The notes: generated by a model from the letters alone, not told the origin. Shown: positions 1 to 9,673, counted from the first letter of the stretch. The stretch: DNA of 64,000 nucleotides from Bremerella cremea (GCF_003335505.1 NZ_QPEX01000024.1:62001-126000); one strand, 5' to 3'. Translations and numbers: made by a program.

Positions 1-1095
1 TTTCGTATTCTTGCTGCTAACTTCGCCGCGATAAGTCAACTTTACCGATTTGACACCGCCAGAATGAACCTGAGCAGCGACCAAACCCAAACGATAAGCC
101 ACATCGAGGTAACCACGAATGTTCTCAAGCGTTTTGGGGTCGAGCGGAGCGACGTTAACGGCATGGCGGATTTCGCCGGTCGTTAAATAGTTAACCACCA
201 ATTGAACCGCTTCGACTGCCACCTGCGTCTGAGCCTCTTCGGTGCTGGCCCCTAAGTGTGGCGTGCAAACGACATTCTCCATGCCGAACAGCGGGCTATC
301 CGTGCAAGGCTCTTCGGCGTAAACGTCCAAAGCCACACCGCCAAGGTGCCCCGACTTCAAACCTTCCACCAAAGCTTCTTCGTTGTAGATGCCACCTCGA
401 GCACAGTTGATCAACCGCGCACCTGGCTTCAACAGCTTGATTGACTCGGCACTGATCATGTCCTTCGTCTCCGGAGTAAGCGGAGTATGGACGGTCAGAT
501 AATCAATGTGCGGGAGCATCTCTGGCACGGTGGGCGAAAGCTCGATCCCCAGTTCGGCAGCTCGCTCCGGGCTAACGAATGGATCGTAGGCAATCACTCG
601 CATCTCGAAGGCTAGAGCCCGTTTGGCGACTTCCAGCCCGATGCGGCCCAAGCCGACCACGCCCAGCGTTTTGTCGGCCAACTGCGTCCCCATGTACTTC
701 TTTCGATCCCAACGTCGTTCTACCAAGCTTTGATTGGCAGCCGGTACGTTACGAGAAAGCGCCATCATCAAGCAGAACGCATGTTCGGCCGTGCTGATGG
801 TGTTGCCGGTGGGCGTGTTCATCACCACGATGCCATGCCGGGCGGCTGCTTTGGAATCGATGTTATCGGTACCGACCCCAGCCCGGGCGATCACCTTCAA
901 GTTGGTGTTGCCTTCCAACGATTCGGCAGTGATCTTCACGCCACTACGGCAGATCGCCCCGTCGAATTCGTTGAGGGCACTACGCAGTTCTTCCCCTTTC
1001 AGGCCGGTGCGAACTTCGTATTCAATACCCGGGGCCTGATCCAAAAGATCAAGACCTTCCTGAGCAAGCGTATCGAGAACAATAACTTTAGGCAT
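1..1095 (-). CDS. serA: D-3-phosphoglycerate dehydrogenase, C-terminus cut by window edge
   Basis: Catalyses the first step of serine synthesis, NAD-dependent oxidation of 3-phosphoglycerate. 365 codons are visible from the ATG at 1095 and the frame stays open at base 1, so the protein continues beyond the window; a C-terminal ACT or intervening domain is expected there. Seen: an N-terminal substrate domain with 'RAGVGTDNID' near residues 71-80, the Rossmann motif 'VGLGRIG' near 147-153, 'CARGGI' with the substrate Arg, and 'TPHLGAST' with the catalytic His. It lies 57 bp downstream of serC on the same strand, so the two form a serine operon. The family assignment is secure. Confidence 0.96.
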   Translation of the reverse strand, partial: MPKVIVLDTLAQEGLDLLDQAPGIEYEVRTGLKGEELRSALNEFDGAICRSGVKITAESLEGNTNLKVIARAGVGTDNIDSKAAARHGIVVMNTPTGNTISTAEHAFCLMMALSRNVPAANQSLVERRWDRKKYMGTQLADKTLGVVGLGRIGLEVAKRALAFEMRVIAYDPFVSPERAAELGIELSPTVPEMLPHIDYLTVHTPLTPETKDMISAESIKLLKPGARLINCARGGIYNEEALVEGLKSGHLGGVALDVYAEEPCTDSPLFGMENVVCTPHLGASTEEAQTQVAVEAVQLVVNYLTTGEIRHAVNVAPLDPKTLENIRGYLDVAYRLGLVAAQVHSGGVKSVKLTYRGEVSSKNTK

Positions 1096-1152
1096 GATGC
1101 GTTTCTTTGGCGGTTGAGGGTTTGCCAGCGAGGTTAGGTTGGTTTGGAATAT

Positions 1153-2238
1153 TTACTTCTTGAACTTCAGCATGAAGTCACGAAGTTTCTCGACGCCTTC
1201 GACCGGCATCGCGTTGTAAATCGAAGCACGAACACCACCGACGCTGCGATGCCCGCCCAATTGGGTCAGGCCCACTTCGTTTGCTTCGGCCAGGAATCGC
1301 TTTTCAGACTCTTCGTCCCCCAGCTTGAAAGTGACGTTCATCATCGAACGATCTTCCGGCAAGGCATGACCGATGTAGAAACCATTCGACTGATCGATCG
1401 CATCGTACAAGAGCTTGGCTTTGGCTTCGTTTTGCTTTTGGATCTTTTCGAGGCCGCCCATGTCTTCCTGTAGCCACTTGCAGACCAAGCCCAGCAAGTA
1501 AATGCCAAAGGTCGGCGGGGTGTTCCACATCGAGTCGTTTTCGGCGTGGTTACGATAGACCAAATAGCCTGGCAGATCGCTGCTGGCCTGTTCCATCAAG
1601 TCCTTCCGAATGATCACCACAGTCACGCCAGCAGGACCGGCGTTCTTTTGGGCACAAGCGTAGATCAAACCGTACTTGGAAACGTCGACCGGGCGGCTCA
1701 TGAAATCGGACGAAAGATCCGAGACCAGTGGTACGTTGCCGACTTCCGGTTCGGCCTGGAACTGCACCCCTTGGATCGTTTCGTTCGAGGTCATGTGAAC
1801 GTAGGCGGCATCCGGAGTCAGCTTCAGATCGGCCTGCTTGGGCAAGCAGTTGTAGTTGGTTGGCTTGCCATCCCAGGCCACATTGGTTTTGCCTTCTTTA
1901 ACCGCTTCTTCCAGGGCCTTCTTTCCCCAGCTACCGGTCAAGATGTAATCAGCCGTCTTGTCGGTCCCTTTCAACAAATTGATAGGGATCATCGAAAACT
2001 GCAGACGCGAACCACCTTGCAGGAATAGGACGTCATGCGTATCGGGAATGTTCAACAGCGAAACAAGACGCGTCTTGGCATCGGCATGAATCGCCATGTA
2101 CGGCTTACCGCGGTGACTCAGTTCCATCACCGAACTACCGACGCCTGGCAGGGCGAGCAAATCGCGCTGGGCTTCTTCAAGCACAGGCAGGGGCATGACG
2201 GCAGGACCAGCGGAGAAATTGAAAACGCGTTCTGGCAT
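1153..2238 (-). CDS. serC: Phosphoserine aminotransferase
   Basis: PLP-dependent enzyme that converts 3-phosphohydroxypyruvate and glutamate to phosphoserine; the same enzyme often serves pyridoxal phosphate synthesis. 361 aa, the usual full length. Seen: N-terminal 'NFSAGPAVMP', 'SHRGKPYMAI' near residue 41, and 'YACAQKNAGPAG' with the PLP-binding Lys at about 198; the C-terminus has 'LGGHRSVGGVRASIYNAMP', which is typical of the family. It is the promoter-proximal gene of the serC-serA pair. Confidence 0.97.
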   Translation of the reverse strand: MPERVFNFSAGPAVMPLPVLEEAQRDLLALPGVGSSVMELSHRGKPYMAIHADAKTRLVSLLNIPDTHDVLFLQGGSRLQFSMIPINLLKGTDKTADYILTGSWGKKALEEAVKEGKTNVAWDGKPTNYNCLPKQADLKLTPDAAYVHMTSNETIQGVQFQAEPEVGNVPLVSDLSSDFMSRPVDVSKYGLIYACAQKNAGPAGVTVVIIRKDLMEQASSDLPGYLVYRNHAENDSMWNTPPTFGIYLLGLVCKWLQEDMGGLEKIQKQNEAKAKLLYDAIDQSNGFYIGHALPEDRSMMNVTFKLGDEESEKRFLAEANEVGLTQLGGHRSVGGVRASIYNAMPVEGVEKLRDFMLKFKK

Positions 2239-2578
2239 GACAGTCGGCTCTAAGAGGATGGCGACCGATTAACTCACCTGCGTCTCCCGACGAGACAGCC
2301 CAGGCGGAACCGGTAAGCAGTGAGTAAACCCAAATTTTACGAGGAATTCGGCTTCGATAGAAGCGGCCCCCTGCCCTACTCGGCAGAATTGAAACCGCCG
2401 GGCACAAATCGAGTCATAACAGAGGGATACAGATCGGCTGAGGGGGTTCGTAAGACAATTTGTCGCACCCTAAAGGACGACAATGAGCAAGCGTTAGCAT
2501 GGGCCATTTCAGGCCAGCACGCACACAGCCAGAGAAGGCTGCGCAATTAGATACATCGCATCTGCGTTTAAACGCACA
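2239..2578. other. Intergenic region upstream of serC
   Basis: About 340 bases between serC and the TPR lipoprotein gene. It must contain the serC promoter and the 3' end of the lipoprotein transcript. I see no convincing gene, RNA or strong hairpin; a GTG-started frame on the plus strand here has no recognisable content. Confidence 0.5.
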
Positions 2579-3319
2579 TTAATATCGCTGGCGATTATTC
2601 GCCCCTTGAGCCATTTGGGTACCGCTGTTGGGTGCCATTGGCACTTCGCTCTGAATGCCTTGACGCTGCAAGGTGGCAATCCGCGTCCCGACACCAGCAT
2701 CTAAGCTATTTAGCTGATACGAACGCTGATAGTTAGCCAAAGCTTGACCTAGTTCGCCCGATTGCTCACGCAAGCTTCCCAGCGCCGCCCAAGCCCGAGC
2801 ATTGTTGGCATCGACCGCCAACGCTTGATTCAATTGGTTCTTGGCGTTCTCTTTATCGCCATATTCCTGGTAAAGCCGGGCCAGTTCGATCTTAGGATCG
2901 GCCAGCTGAGGCGAACGCTGTTCCCAACGTTCCATCAGCGTGAACGCACTATCGTTTCGTTGGGTATCGATCAACAGAACGGCCAATCCTCGATAACATT
3001 CCGTATGATTGGGATCGAGATCCAAGCATTGGTTATAGAGCTGCTCGGCCTGGTGCATCAGGGTTCGGTCGTTGGTCTGCTTGGCCATCTGATGGTAGGT
3101 CGCAGCCAAATTGTAGTAAGCGTCGGGATTAGTCGGATCGTGGTTACGTGCCTTTTGAAACTGCGTGATGGCTACTTGAGGTTGGCCTTCTTCTACAGAG
3201 CGAACACCGGCAACATTGTAGCCCGAAGCCGCCATCTGGCAGCCAGTGCCCAATAGCAGCATTGGCAGCAACAGAAACAGGTAAATCAGATGTTGGCGAA
3301 AAGTGGCTTGTCGATGCAC
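2579..3319 (-). CDS. TPR-repeat lipoprotein
   Basis: 246 aa exported protein of unknown substrate. The N-terminus is a lipoprotein signal: basic start, hydrophobic 'LIYLFLLLPMLLLGTGC', with the lipobox Cys near residue 27. It is followed by 4-5 tetratricopeptide-like units, e.g. 'GQPQVAITQFQKARNHDP', 'NPDAYYNLAATYHQMA' and 'NARAWAALGSLREQSG'. The tail ('QMAQGANNRQRY') is low complexity. TPR lipoproteins usually scaffold protein assemblies at the inner face of the outer membrane; that role here is inference. Nothing in the neighbourhood points to a partner. Confidence 0.85.
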   Translation of the reverse strand: MHRQATFRQHLIYLFLLLPMLLLGTGCQMAASGYNVAGVRSVEEGQPQVAITQFQKARNHDPTNPDAYYNLAATYHQMAKQTNDRTLMHQAEQLYNQCLDLDPNHTECYRGLAVLLIDTQRNDSAFTLMERWEQRSPQLADPKIELARLYQEYGDKENAKNQLNQALAVDANNARAWAALGSLREQSGELGQALANYQRSYQLNSLDAGVGTRIATLQRQGIQSEVPMAPNSGTQMAQGANNRQRY

Positions 3320-3411
3320 GTCATCAACCCCGCGTCCTGGGTTCAGGAATCTATATTGAAATTCGTCGTGGGAGAATAATGGCGACTTCTTCCCAAATCA
3401 AGACGAATTCT

Positions 3412-3454
3412 CTCAAGAAAAGACCTCGGGAGACCGAAATGGCCTCCCGAGGTC
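3412..3454 (-). terminator. Rho-independent terminator
   Basis: A perfect 11-bp inverted repeat, GACCTCGGGAG at 3422-3432 and CTCCCGAGGTC at 3444-3454, lies next to an A-rich run at 3412-3421 that reads as TTTTCTT on the minus strand. It is placed 30-75 bases after the stop of the gene ending at 3487. Confidence 0.85.
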
Positions 3455-3486
3455 GCTAGCAAGGTGAGTTGGTACTGGCTACTTTT

Positions 3487-3993
3487 TTAGCCTTCGATTG
3501 CAGGCACTTGCTCCGAAAACGCAGGCACTTCTTCGCAATCTTCGACTTCTTCCACCGTTTCTGGCATCGCGCCGTTACGGGTATAACCCAAATCGCGAAT
3601 CACTTCTAAAATTTCACTGCAAGTCGGAAACATCCGACCGCTTGAACGCTTGTAGGCATCCAGAGCCTGCATGAATTCAATTTCGTCGTTGGTGTAGTCC
3701 CGTTCGCAAGTTGTCGGGTCGATCTGGCGGCGGCGGTTTACCTTCTCACGACGCTCGATCTTGGGCTGCTCGACTTCCGGCTTTTTCTTTTCTTCCACAG
3801 CAGGGGCAGCCTTGGCGGCTTTCTCAGCAGCTGCTTTGGTACGTCGATCCGTTCGACGGCGATCGATCACCACTTCCTGTTCACCCGATTTTGCCTTGCT
3901 GGCCTTGGTGCTACGGCTTTTGGTGGCAGTTTTGGCAGTTGTTGTCTTGCGGGTAGTCGTCTTTGCTTTGGCCACGGTGGTAAACTCCGTCAA
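3487..3993 (-). CDS. Conserved hypothetical protein with histone-like basic tail
   Basis: 168 aa, no known function. Residues about 8-70 are rich in Lys, Ala and Thr ('[17 protein letters not shown]') and resemble the tails of bacterial H1-like DNA-binding proteins. A charged middle carries '[12 protein letters not shown]'. The C-terminal half has a compact, probably helical domain ('[19 protein letters not shown]', then '[16 protein letters not shown]') that looks like the folded, conserved part. The gene is monocistronic: it has its own terminator downstream and about 230 bases upstream. DNA binding is inferred from composition only. Confidence 0.75.
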   Translation of the reverse strand: MTEFTTVAKAKTTTRKTTTAKTATKSRSTKASKAKSGEQEVVIDRRRTDRRTKAAAEKAAKAAPAVEEKKKPEVEQPKIERREKVNRRRQIDPTTCERDYTNDEIEFMQALDAYKRSSGRMFPTCSEILEVIRDLGYTRNGAMPETVEEVEDCEEVPAFSEQVPAIEG

Positions 3994-4161
3994 CTTGAGT
4001 ATCTGGGGAGGATGCGTTGGGAATAATCAACGTATCGGTGAGGCATGTGGCAAAGTTTCAACACTCCGCAAAGTCTTATGGTTGTTCCGATAGTACGGAT
4101 TAGCCGGACCTATCCACCTACGTAAAACAGACCACCTCCTGCCCAGCCAGCGATGGCCAAC

Positions 4162-4197
4162 AAAAAAAGCCGCTCACCCGGCAGGGCGAACGGCTTT
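4162..4197 (-). terminator. Rho-independent terminator
   Basis: Stem AAAGCCG at 4166-4172 pairs with CGGCTTT at 4191-4197, extended inward by CACCC/GGGCG-type pairing, with a run of seven A at 4162-4168 that is a T-tract on the minus strand. It lies 30 bases beyond the stop of the small lipoprotein gene (4227). Confidence 0.8.
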
Positions 4198-4226
4198 GGA
4201 ATTGATTTGCACGAAGAACCGGTGGG

Positions 4227-4589
4227 CTATTCACTCGATTCAGCAGCGGGCTGCGGTTCTTCTTTTGCGGGCAGTTGCTTCAAGGCATTCTTGGCGGCCT
4301 TGGCACGAGAACCTGGATTCTCTTTGATCTGCTTAAACGCTTCTGAAAGGATGTTGGCGGCCTTAGGGTCTTCCTTTCGTACGCCTTCCACTAAGGTATC
4401 GAAAGAATCGGCTTCACTTGTTACAGGAGAGCCTTGGGCATAATTTTCTAGTAGCGACCGAGCTTCTTCCATCGAGGCGGATGCCTTCAAGGGAATCACG
4501 CGTTCTTGTTGGCTAGATTTTGCACATCCAATCAGCGGGACCAAGAGCAACAGTGGTAGAACAACCCATTGGCTTGAGGCAGGCAGCAT
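4227..4589 (-). CDS. Small hypothetical lipoprotein
   Basis: 120 aa from the ATG at 4589, chosen because GGAG precedes it by 7 bases and because it places a clean signal peptide first: 'VVLPLLLLVPLIGC' with the lipobox Cys. An upstream ATG at 4643 would add 18 residues but has no ribosome site. The mature part is charged and helical ('ASMEEARSLLENYAQGS', 'KAANILSEAFKQIKENPGS') and ends in a Pro/Glu tail. No function recognised. It lies 82 bases downstream of the DUF1559 gene start side and is probably transcribed with it. Confidence 0.7.
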   Translation of the reverse strand: MLPASSQWVVLPLLLLVPLIGCAKSSQQERVIPLKASASMEEARSLLENYAQGSPVTSEADSFDTLVEGVRKEDPKAANILSEAFKQIKENPGSRAKAAKNALKQLPAKEEPQPAAESSE

Positions 4590-4671
4590 TCGTAGCTCCG
4601 AAAGTGGCAAACAGAAAAGGCGAGGCATGACGAGCCCCGCCATGAAGGGAATATCGAAAGAGGCTCAACAC

Positions 4672-5712
4672 TTACGGCATCTCGTACGGCTTGCCATCAC
4701 GGCTATTTGCCATTTGCTGCCAAACCATCAAGTTGACCGTTTCAGGAACGAAACGTACTGACCCGTCCCCCATGCCAGTATTAACGCCACCAGGGTGCAT
4801 ACTGCGTGCTCCAATGAATCCCCGCCCCCAGTCATGAGCACCACCAGGGCAACAGTTCCCTCCCACGGAAGGATGCTTCCAGTTCGGAGGAGTCGAAGCA
4901 TTAAAAATCGACTGGCCGTGGGAATACCAAGCCCACAAGGCACCATTATTGCTGCGTTCACCTGATGGACTCGATTCGACCGACTGACCGATCGCGTCGA
5001 TTTCGGCCTGGGTGGGGAAATTCTTATTCACGATGGCATCAAATGCAGAATCACTACCAGTGTAAAACACATCGAAAGGATAGCGTGGCGTATTAGCAAT
5101 TCCGTCGCCAGATAAAATCTCTGAGCAAAAGATGCTGTTGGACAAACCATCGGTTGCATCGGCCATGCGCGTCACGTCTTTTGTGGTAATCATCCCGTTG
5201 CAGTTTGCTCGGGTACACGAATGTGCCGTGTACGGCGAACTACCCGAGCACCATGCATAATTCGAACCAGGACCGCCCCAACTAATAGTGGAAGAACTTG
5301 GAGCAATAGGCGCGGATGGACAAAGGAACGCTTCCACCTTTACCTGCATAGGGCCATTCTGGTTGTAGCTCCAAGTGCCGCCCAAGTCGAACTGGTTATA
5401 AAGATTTTCCTGTTCAATGAAGGGAAGCACCTTGTAGCTTGCACTTAACAAATGCCATCCCGACCACGAGACCCCAGCATTGGGACCGTAGGTATTCTTG
5501 GGAAATCCCTTATTCGTGTCATGAAAATTGTGCATCGCAAGTGCCAGTTGTTTCAAGTTATTGAGACATTGGCCTCGGCGAGCTGCTTCTCTTGCTTGCT
5601 GCACTGCGGGAAGAAGAAGCGCAATAAGTACACCAATAATGGCGATCACCACTAATAGTTCAACAAGCGTGAAGCCGAACCGCGCACGATGGCGCATTTC
5701 AGAAGAATGCAT
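4672..5712 (-). CDS. DUF1559 prepilin-like protein
   Basis: 346 aa. A type IV pilin-type leader (basic start, '[18 protein letters not shown]', cleavage expected before the Phe) is followed by the fixed planctomycete sequence '[12 protein letters not shown]' and '[13 protein letters not shown]'. The rest is the DUF1559 ectodomain, ending with the diagnostic '[12 protein letters not shown]' segment. Planctomycete genomes carry many copies; the proteins are thought to be pseudopilins of a type II-like system, but function is not established. Full length. The gene stands about 480 bases from its upstream neighbour and so has its own promoter. Confidence 0.93.
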   Translation of the reverse strand: MHSSEMRHRARFGFTLVELLVVIAIIGVLIALLLPAVQQAREAARRGQCLNNLKQLALAMHNFHDTNKGFPKNTYGPNAGVSWSGWHLLSASYKVLPFIEQENLYNQFDLGGTWSYNQNGPMQVKVEAFLCPSAPIAPSSSTISWGGPGSNYAWCSGSSPYTAHSCTRANCNGMITTKDVTRMADATDGLSNSIFCSEILSGDGIANTPRYPFDVFYTGSDSAFDAIVNKNFPTQAEIDAIGQSVESSPSGERSNNGALWAWYSHGQSIFNASTPPNWKHPSVGGNCCPGGAHDWGRGFIGARSMHPGGVNTGMGDGSVRFVPETVNLMVWQQMANSRDGKPYEMP

Positions 5713-6193
5713 GATTAACGTTTCCTAGAGAGGTTAGAATGGGACGGACAAGAAGACTCAAGCGACCGCCTGGAGGGACTGTCACTTAAAATAAATAAAT
5801 CCACCAAAAAAATGCACCACCCCAAGAGGGTATTCCGGCAAGTTCTATAGAAAAGGCAATTCTTCCTGCTGAATGACTTAGGGATTGAGCCAGGACGAAC
5901 TAGGACCGCGACGATCGAGCGAAATTGAAGCTTTGATCTTGCGTTTCATCTGTAGACAGCGGAATCACTTTCCACAGAGATTTAGAGTGAGGAGATTCAC
6001 CTTCAGCTGAATCCCCATCGCAGATCTGGGACGCATCATGATTTCAAGAGAATTCTCATGATCAACAAGACCAAGCTACGAGGCCAGGATTACAGACGAT
6101 TTACTTGGCGTTGCCTATAAGACCTTGCCAAGCGGAAGCGTATGTATTTAGAGCGACCCAGCAACCAAGGATTTTTTTAAATGCCGCAAACGG
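5713..6193. other. Intergenic region
   Basis: About 480 bases between the DUF1559 gene and the sigma-factor partner gene. It presumably contains the DUF1559 promoter. No gene, tRNA or convincing hairpin seen. Confidence 0.5.
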
Positions 6194-6949
6194 CTAGATC
6201 ACTGCGGCATTTTCAGGCGTGCCGTTATCAGCGGGTTGCTGTTGGGTGTTGGCAGCGTGAGGCACGGGATCGGTGGCTGACTCTTTCAAGACAGAAAACG
6301 CGCTGCTCAGCGAGCGTGTGCCTGGCAAAAATCCGTCGGTAAGGGTCTCGATCAGTGGAGCTGCTTCGCGATAGGCGGCGATAGGCTGATCGATCGGGTT
6401 ATAGTCTCGCGAAACCTGATTCAGCGAGCGGAATGCCGTATCGGTCTGACTGGCCATTCCACGGGCCAAAGGTTCGAGCGAAGCCGTCGTAAACAACGAA
6501 AAACCGCTCTCTTCGACCACCAAAGACGAATTCGCTTGGGCCAAAATAGAACCGTTGGTCGCAGTCGCCTTGATTGGGTTGGACTGTGCCACCGGGCTGG
6601 CAACCGGATCACTCGCCCCACCACCAAAAGGCAACAAACCTGGCATCATGGCGACGATCGCCAAGCAGGCTGCCAGCGCCAAAAGCCCTTTCGCTGCGAT
6701 TCGGCTCTGCCCAGCGGTATTCACGGGGACAGGCTGGGGCCTCGCAGCGATAGCAGCAGAGGGGGACTCCTCCCCAGGCACAGAGGCCTTGGCAGCCAAG
6801 CCGACAAAGAGAGCCCGATAGGTATCCAAGAGTTCTTGACACTGCTCGCGATCCGACTCTCGAACCAAGGGGATTAATATCTCCACCTCGGCCAAGCGAC
6901 CTTCGTCGAGCCAATCTTGCAGCGTGATTTCAAACTCATCAAACGTCAC
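6194..6949 (-). CDS. Membrane-anchored putative anti-sigma factor
   Basis: 251 aa, directly downstream (44 bases) of the ECF sigma gene on the same strand, the usual place for its regulator. The N-terminal about 70 residues are acidic and helical ('FDEFEITLQDWLDEGRLAE'). One transmembrane helix lies near residues 84-103 ('GLLALAACLAIVAMMPGLL'), followed by an Ala/Ser-rich region likely outside the membrane. The layout of cytoplasmic sigma-binding domain, one membrane span and exported domain fits an anti-sigma factor. No HxxxCxxC zinc motif is present, so it is not the classical zinc type. Sigma binding is inferred from position and topology. Confidence 0.65.
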   Translation of the reverse strand: MTFDEFEITLQDWLDEGRLAEVEILIPLVRESDREQCQELLDTYRALFVGLAAKASVPGEESPSAAIAARPQPVPVNTAGQSRIAAKGLLALAACLAIVAMMPGLLPFGGGASDPVASPVAQSNPIKATATNGSILAQANSSLVVEESGFSLFTTASLEPLARGMASQTDTAFRSLNQVSRDYNPIDQPIAAYREAAPLIETLTDGFLPGTRSLSSAFSVLKESATDPVPHAANTQQQPADNGTPENAAVI

Positions 6950-6993
6950 GGGATCTTTGTTCCTAGGCCAAGTCGAGGGAGATTTAGTTAAAT

Positions 6994-7602
6994 CTAGTTA
7001 CTTCTATTCGTAGAGAGGGACGCACGGTATTCCTGTGCTACGCCGCGATGAATAAGCCGCTGTACCAGTTCTCTTCGGGCACGGTGAACCCAAGTCTTGA
7101 CGGTTCCCAGCGGACAATTCAATTGTTCGGCAATTTCTCCATAGCTTAGTTGCTGTTCATGAAACAAGAGGAATGCCTGGCGATACTCTTCACGGACGTG
7201 CGCCAAGGCCAATTGCACTTCTTCGGCGAGCAGTTCTCCACGCTGGTCGGCACCGCGGTGATCTTCAATATGATCCTGGGTTTCGGCGGCGATCGGGCGG
7301 CGGTTCCGCTGAGCCAGATGCGTTCGGCAACGATTCCCGGCGATTGTCATGATCCAGGGTTCGATCGGTCTGCTCCGATCCCAGCGATCAAGATTTCTCA
7401 GCACCCGCAGAAACGTCTCTTGGGCCATGTCCTCGGCTTCGTGATGCTCGCCAAGCATACGGTAGCACAGCAGGTAAACCTGATTTCGAAATCGCTGAAC
7501 AAATTCAGAGACTGCGCTCTGGTCGCCCTCCATACATTGGTCGACTAGCAGGCTGAAATTTGTCAATGGGACGCTCCTGGACTGATCAAATCCACTCTGC
7601 AT
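6994..7602 (-). CDS. RNA polymerase ECF-type sigma factor
   Basis: 202 aa. Region 2 is clear ('FVQRFRNQVYLLCYRMLG' then 'EAEDMAQETFLRVLRNLDR'), and region 4 with its helix-turn-helix is 'LSYGEIAEQLNCPLGTVKT' followed by 'WVHRARREL'. It directs RNA polymerase to a small regulon, probably including its own operon. The neighbour downstream is the likely anti-sigma factor. The start is not strongly marked; an internal Met near residue 24 ('MEGDQSAV') is a possible alternative that keeps region 2 whole. Confidence 0.92.
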   Translation of the reverse strand: MQSGFDQSRSVPLTNFSLLVDQCMEGDQSAVSEFVQRFRNQVYLLCYRMLGEHHEAEDMAQETFLRVLRNLDRWDRSRPIEPWIMTIAGNRCRTHLAQRNRRPIAAETQDHIEDHRGADQRGELLAEEVQLALAHVREEYRQAFLLFHEQQLSYGEIAEQLNCPLGTVKTWVHRARRELVQRLIHRGVAQEYRASLSTNRSN

Positions 7603-7764
7603 AGCAATACCGACGGAGACAAGAGAAAGTTTCGCCGCAAAAAGGAAACGTGGGAGATTTGATCATTTATTCCTAGCTTAGCGGCAATTCTTGTCGGTTT
7701 CGAGCAATAAATCCAAGAATCGAACGCGATCCTTCCTCTCGCCCAATGATCCACGGCAAGAACG

Positions 7765-7799
7765 AAAAAAGCCGTCCCTTGATAAGGACGGCTTTTTTT
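7765..7799 (-). terminator. Bidirectional terminator
   Basis: AAAAAAGCCGTCC at 7765-7777 pairs with GGACGGCTTTTTT at 7786-7798 around a short loop. It has T-tracts in both directions. It ends the FHA gene transcript (stop at 7870) on the minus strand and sits upstream of the sigma gene. Confidence 0.88.
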
Positions 7800-7869
7800 G
7801 TGCAGTATAACGAAGCGTATTTATGGGTTCTGGAGACCACTTCCCACTTGGGGAAAGATCTGAAGTTTA

Positions 7870-8562
7870 CTAGCGACGATTATCCATCAAACGCTTAATT
7901 GCGTCGTTGGCAGCCGCTTGGCTGTCTTTGGCACCAGCCGATTCCATTTTCGGCAGCTTGCCAAAGGCTTTCTTCTTTTTCGAGCCGAACATACCGAGCA
8001 AGCCAGACTTCGACTTCTCGTCTTTGCCTTCTTCGGCTGCGGCTTCCGCTTCTTCCATCTCGCGAAGATCGTCTAGCGAAACGGTTGTCGAAGTTTCGTC
8101 AACGCGGAATTGGCGTGTTTCTGGGTTATCCAGACGCTGAATCCGCTCTTCTTCGTCCGCTTCTTCCAACCAACTAGCCACATCGTTACCAATGCCGCCA
8201 GATTGGGCCACACGGCTGGCAGCTTCCGAAACACTGCTAACTTTAGAGCGTTTGGCGGCGCCCAAGGTGTGATCAATCAGAATTAGAAAATCGAGCGGAC
8301 CAACACGAAGCTCATCCCCCATTTTCAATTCCACGGTACCTTCAACGCGTTCGTTGTTGACGTACGTTCCATTCTTGCTTCCGAAGTCCTCCAGAAACAG
8401 TTTGGAATCACGAACCGCGAGGGCACAATGCCTGCGACTTACCATGTCGCTTTTGGGTTTTAGGTGACATCCGTCACCTCGTCCAATGACAAAGTTGTCG
8501 ACGGGGAGCTTAAACTCCTTGCCGGCACTTGGTCCTTGGATAACACGAAGCATAACTTGCAT
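7870..8562 (-). CDS. FHA-domain protein
   Basis: 230 aa from the ATG at 8562, preceded by a strong AGGAAGGA at 7 bases; a TTG at 8583 is a weaker upstream possibility. The forkhead-associated domain fills residues about 3-100: 'FVIGRGDGCHL', 'MVSRRHCALAV' and 'DFGSKNGTYVNN' hold the phosphothreonine-binding Arg, Ser, His and Asn signature. The rest is a charged linker with Glu/Ala and Lys runs and no second recognisable domain. It probably binds phosphothreonine on a Ser/Thr kinase target; the kinase is not in this window. Single gene with its own terminator. Confidence 0.93.
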   Translation of the reverse strand: MQVMLRVIQGPSAGKEFKLPVDNFVIGRGDGCHLKPKSDMVSRRHCALAVRDSKLFLEDFGSKNGTYVNNERVEGTVELKMGDELRVGPLDFLILIDHTLGAAKRSKVSSVSEAASRVAQSGGIGNDVASWLEEADEEERIQRLDNPETRQFRVDETSTTVSLDDLREMEEAEAAAEEGKDEKSKSGLLGMFGSKKKKAFGKLPKMESAGAKDSQAAANDAIKRLMDNRR

Positions 8563-8932
8563 ATGAAAATCCTTCCTGTGCAACGGCTAATCCCATTTTG
8601 AAAAACTCAATAATGGCGATCTTACAGGAACTAACTGGGAGTTAACCGAACCGACCGAAGGGTCAAATGATTTAACTGCAATCAACGCGCCATACGGTGT
8701 AAAAAGATTCACACATGACGTGCCAATTAAATCAGACGAGTCTCATCAAAATAACGGTTTCCAACTGGAATGCAACTAATTTTTCAGGGGGTGCGGACAA
8801 CCGTGTTCGTAGGCTTAAAAAGAGCTGCTCGCAACCAACCTGCATTATTAACTATCGGCACTCAGGCTTTCTCCCTGTATTAAAGATATTCCACCACTAA
8901 CACAAAGGCAAGGCGCAAGTCCACCGCATTGA
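8563..8932. other. Intergenic region
   Basis: About 370 bases between the FHA gene start and the stop of the lipM-like gene. It must hold the FHA promoter. I see no gene and no clear terminator for the glycine cleavage cluster here. Confidence 0.5.
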
Positions 8933-9673
8933 TTAACGCTTATGCGTCCAGGCTTTATTGGCAAATTTCTCTTGATCGATAGTCTGAGCGGATCGATACT
9001 CCTCCTTAGTGAGGGGTTTCTCGGCATAACTTCGCTGAAATTTCTTTTTAATGGCCGAGCACCAGGCATGCGTCAATTCGTCGGGCGAAATGGTTTTCTT
9101 CGTCAAATCGCATAGCCCAGGTAGTTCAGGGGCAGCCACCGATTGCTGCAAAAGCACACTTCCGTGCTGCAAAATAGCCACTTGGTGCCTCCTTTGCGCG
9201 CTACCGCAGACCTTATACCGATCCACAATCACATCAACTTCGTGCCGTCGCTGAAAGCAAAGAAAAGGGTCGCTTGGTGAGCCTGGCTCCGGATTACCGC
9301 TCAAGTGGGCGTTTATTCCCCAATCTGACAGCACTGCAATCAACGTCTCGTGAAAGATGTTAAACCACCGTGTGAACTGCTCGGCCCGAGAATCATGAAC
9401 GGGTGCCACGAAGCTGTAAGTCAATTCTCGATCGTGCATGATGGCTCCGCCCCCAGAAGCGCGGCGAACACAGGCACAATCCCGACTGGCTTCGTGCTGC
9501 CAGCGATCTTCGTACTTCTGAAAATACCCGAGCGAGAGCGTGGGCTCGCTCCACTGATAAAATCGGAGGGTCGGCATGCCAGTTTCTGCGGCATTTCTCA
9601 GAATCGCCTCGTCGACCGCCATGTTCCAACTTCCCAAAGCTGGTGGATCGACAATTAAACGCATCTCATTCAT
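8933..9673 (-). CDS. lipM: LipM-like octanoyltransferase (lipoate ligase fold)
   Basis: 246 aa. The LplA/LipB/BirA fold is recognised from 'GSWNMAVDEAILRNA', 'PTLSLGYFQ', 'VRRASGGGAIMHDRELTYS' and 'AILQHGSVLL'. The stretch 'LCF' (Cys about 139) followed by 'VCGSAQRR' matches the LipM/LipL group, which uses a Cys nucleophile to move octanoyl groups between acyl carrier protein or GcvH and target proteins; true lipoate ligases lack this Cys. Its place after gcvPB, with gcvH in the same cluster, supports a role in lipoylating GcvH. LipM rather than LplA is my inference from the Cys. Confidence 0.78.
   Translation of the reverse strand: MNEMRLIVDPPALGSWNMAVDEAILRNAAETGMPTLRFYQWSEPTLSLGYFQKYEDRWQHEASRDCACVRRASGGGAIMHDRELTYSFVAPVHDSRAEQFTRWFNIFHETLIAVLSDWGINAHLSGNPEPGSPSDPFLCFQRRHEVDVIVDRYKVCGSAQRRHQVAILQHGSVLLQQSVAAPELPGLCDLTKKTISPDELTHAWCSAIKKKFQRSYAEKPLTKEEYRSAQTIDQEKFANKAWTHKR

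Noticed and set aside
2320..2550. Plus-strand open frame between serC and the TPR gene
   Set aside because: GTG start without a ribosome site and no recognisable protein features.
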